DNA of 22,024 nt, taken from positions 1 to 22,024 of the forward strand of contig UQZF01000027.1 in assembly GCA_900545455.1 (NCBI GenBank), read 5' to 3'. Shown here piece by piece: positions 21,549 to 22,024 of the stretch (positions are counted from its first letter, which is position 1; the number at the start of each line of letters is the position of its first letter). Origin of the DNA: an uncultured Eubacteriales bacterium. GTDB taxonomy: Bacteria; Bacillota; Clostridia; Lachnospirales; Lachnospiraceae. The notes below the pieces were generated by a model, which was not told where the DNA came from, did no database searches, and saw only the letters and a program-made list of their open reading frames with translations. A program made the position numbers and the translations under genes.

Positions 21549-22024
21549 TCCCTGTCTTTCCAATCACCTGACATGAGCTTATCATACTCAGCCCTTGTCA
21601 GTTTTCTGTATTCTCCTGGTGCCAAGCTCTCATCGAGCCTTACGCCGCCGATTTCCAATCTCTTAAGAAATATGACACGGCAGCCTTCGGCGAGCATCAT
21701 CCTCTTGACCTGATGCTTACGTCCCTCATATATCTCCAGTTCGGCTGCAAATACCGGTCTGTTCCTGTTATATTCGTTGTCACGAAAGCGCTTCTTGGGA
21801 ACAAATCTCTTCTCGAAGTCCTCATACCTTCCGTTCTCGGTCACTGTAAGCTTCGCACCCTTCGTGAGCTTGTCCTCACCCATAAGCTGCTGACCACCTT
21901 CTATGCGCGCTGCCGCCGCCTCATCAAGCCTGCCTGTCGCAAAAAGATAATACACCTTAGGCGCATGATGTCTCGGATGCATAAGCTTCTGGTCAAATTG
22001 CCCGTCATTGGTGAACAAAAGCAG
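21545..22024 (-). CDS. rsuA: RsuA-like 16S rRNA pseudouridine synthase, C-terminal part (5' end outside the window)
   Basis: RsuA-family enzymes isomerise uridine 516 of 16S rRNA to pseudouridine. The frame runs open to the right edge, so the S4 domain and the catalytic aspartate motif (GRLDxxSEG) lie outside. The visible 160 residues start at 'LLLFTNDGQFDQKLMHPRHHAPKVYYLFATGRL', which follows the catalytic motif in the family. They continue with 'TVTENGRYEDFEKRF', 'LEIYEGRKHQVKRMMLAEG' and 'RLEIGGVRLDESLAPGEYRKLT', standard for RsuA/RluB/E/F. The N-terminal half would be needed to separate RsuA from RluB-type enzymes; 'HPRHHAPK' favours RsuA. Its stop overlaps the start of the GTPase-NYN gene. 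Confidence 0.9.
   Translation of the reverse strand: MLLFTNDGQFDQKLMHPRHHAPKVYYLFATGRLDEAAAARIEGGQQLMGEDKLTKGAKLTVTENGRYEDFEKRFVPKKRFRDNEYNRNRPVFAAELEIYEGRKHQVKRMMLAEGCRVIFLKRLEIGGVRLDESLAPGEYRKLTRAEYDKLMSGDWKDRE

Noticed and set aside
1..22024. CRISPR arrays, tRNA or rRNA genes, insertion sequences, phage genes
   Set aside because: No spaced direct repeats, cloverleaf-like or rRNA sequence, transposase or phage structural proteins were seen.

Overview
The window looks like a chromosomal segment of a low-to-mid GC anaerobic Clostridia, most likely a Lachnospiraceae gut bacterium. This rests on protein style rather than a database match: a second RsmH paralogue, AAGGAGG-type Shine-Dalgarno sites throughout, an LplABC/YtcP-type sugar transporter without its own ATPase, a CwlC-type spore-type amidase, and a pectin-backbone lyase. 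The genus is not resolvable here. All genes except the leftmost partial one lie on the minus strand, so the window is read from right to left.

Right-hand block (22024 to 12062): a co-oriented run of eight genes. A partial RsuA-like 16S rRNA pseudouridine synthase overlaps by ATGA an 890-residue protein that fuses a TetM/EF-G-like GTPase to a C-terminal YacP/Rae1-type NYN nuclease. Then come a YczE-like membrane protein and a small alarmone synthetase. After a sigma-A-like promoter (17423-17452) follow a TPR lipoprotein, HflX, dihydrofolate reductase, and a membrane-anchored AraC regulator of the YtdP type. The run ends at a strong intrinsic terminator (11961-12016). Much of it concerns the ribosome: rRNA modification, A-site GTPase/nuclease, (p)ppGpp and ribosome-splitting HflX.

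Middle block (11764 to 4876): a rhamnogalacturonan (pectin) utilisation operon. It has two permeases, a lipoprotein solute-binding protein, an 11-bp stem with a GCAA loop that probably attenuates read-through, a cytoplasmic PL11 rhamnogalacturonan lyase and a NodB-fold deacetylase. A cre-like palindrome (11918-11931) and candidate promoters precede it, and the YtdP-type regulator is encoded immediately upstream. The inferred logic is import of rhamnogalacturonan oligosaccharides followed by intracellular deacetylation and cleavage.

Left block (4805 to 1): a CwlC-like amidase with a C-terminal SPOR domain behind a sigma-K/E-like promoter, ending in an intrinsic terminator. A three-gene operon follows, with its own promoter: an RsmH paralogue, a CyuA-type cysteine desulfidase and RNase H. 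It converges on a plus-strand partial MATE transporter across a 17-bp inverted repeat (562-628).

The most unusual item is the TetM-like GTPase-NYN fusion at 18876-21548. It lacks the TetM domain IV SPV loop but keeps a full GTPase and all the acidic NYN residues, which suggests a factor that takes an mRNA nuclease to the ribosomal A site.
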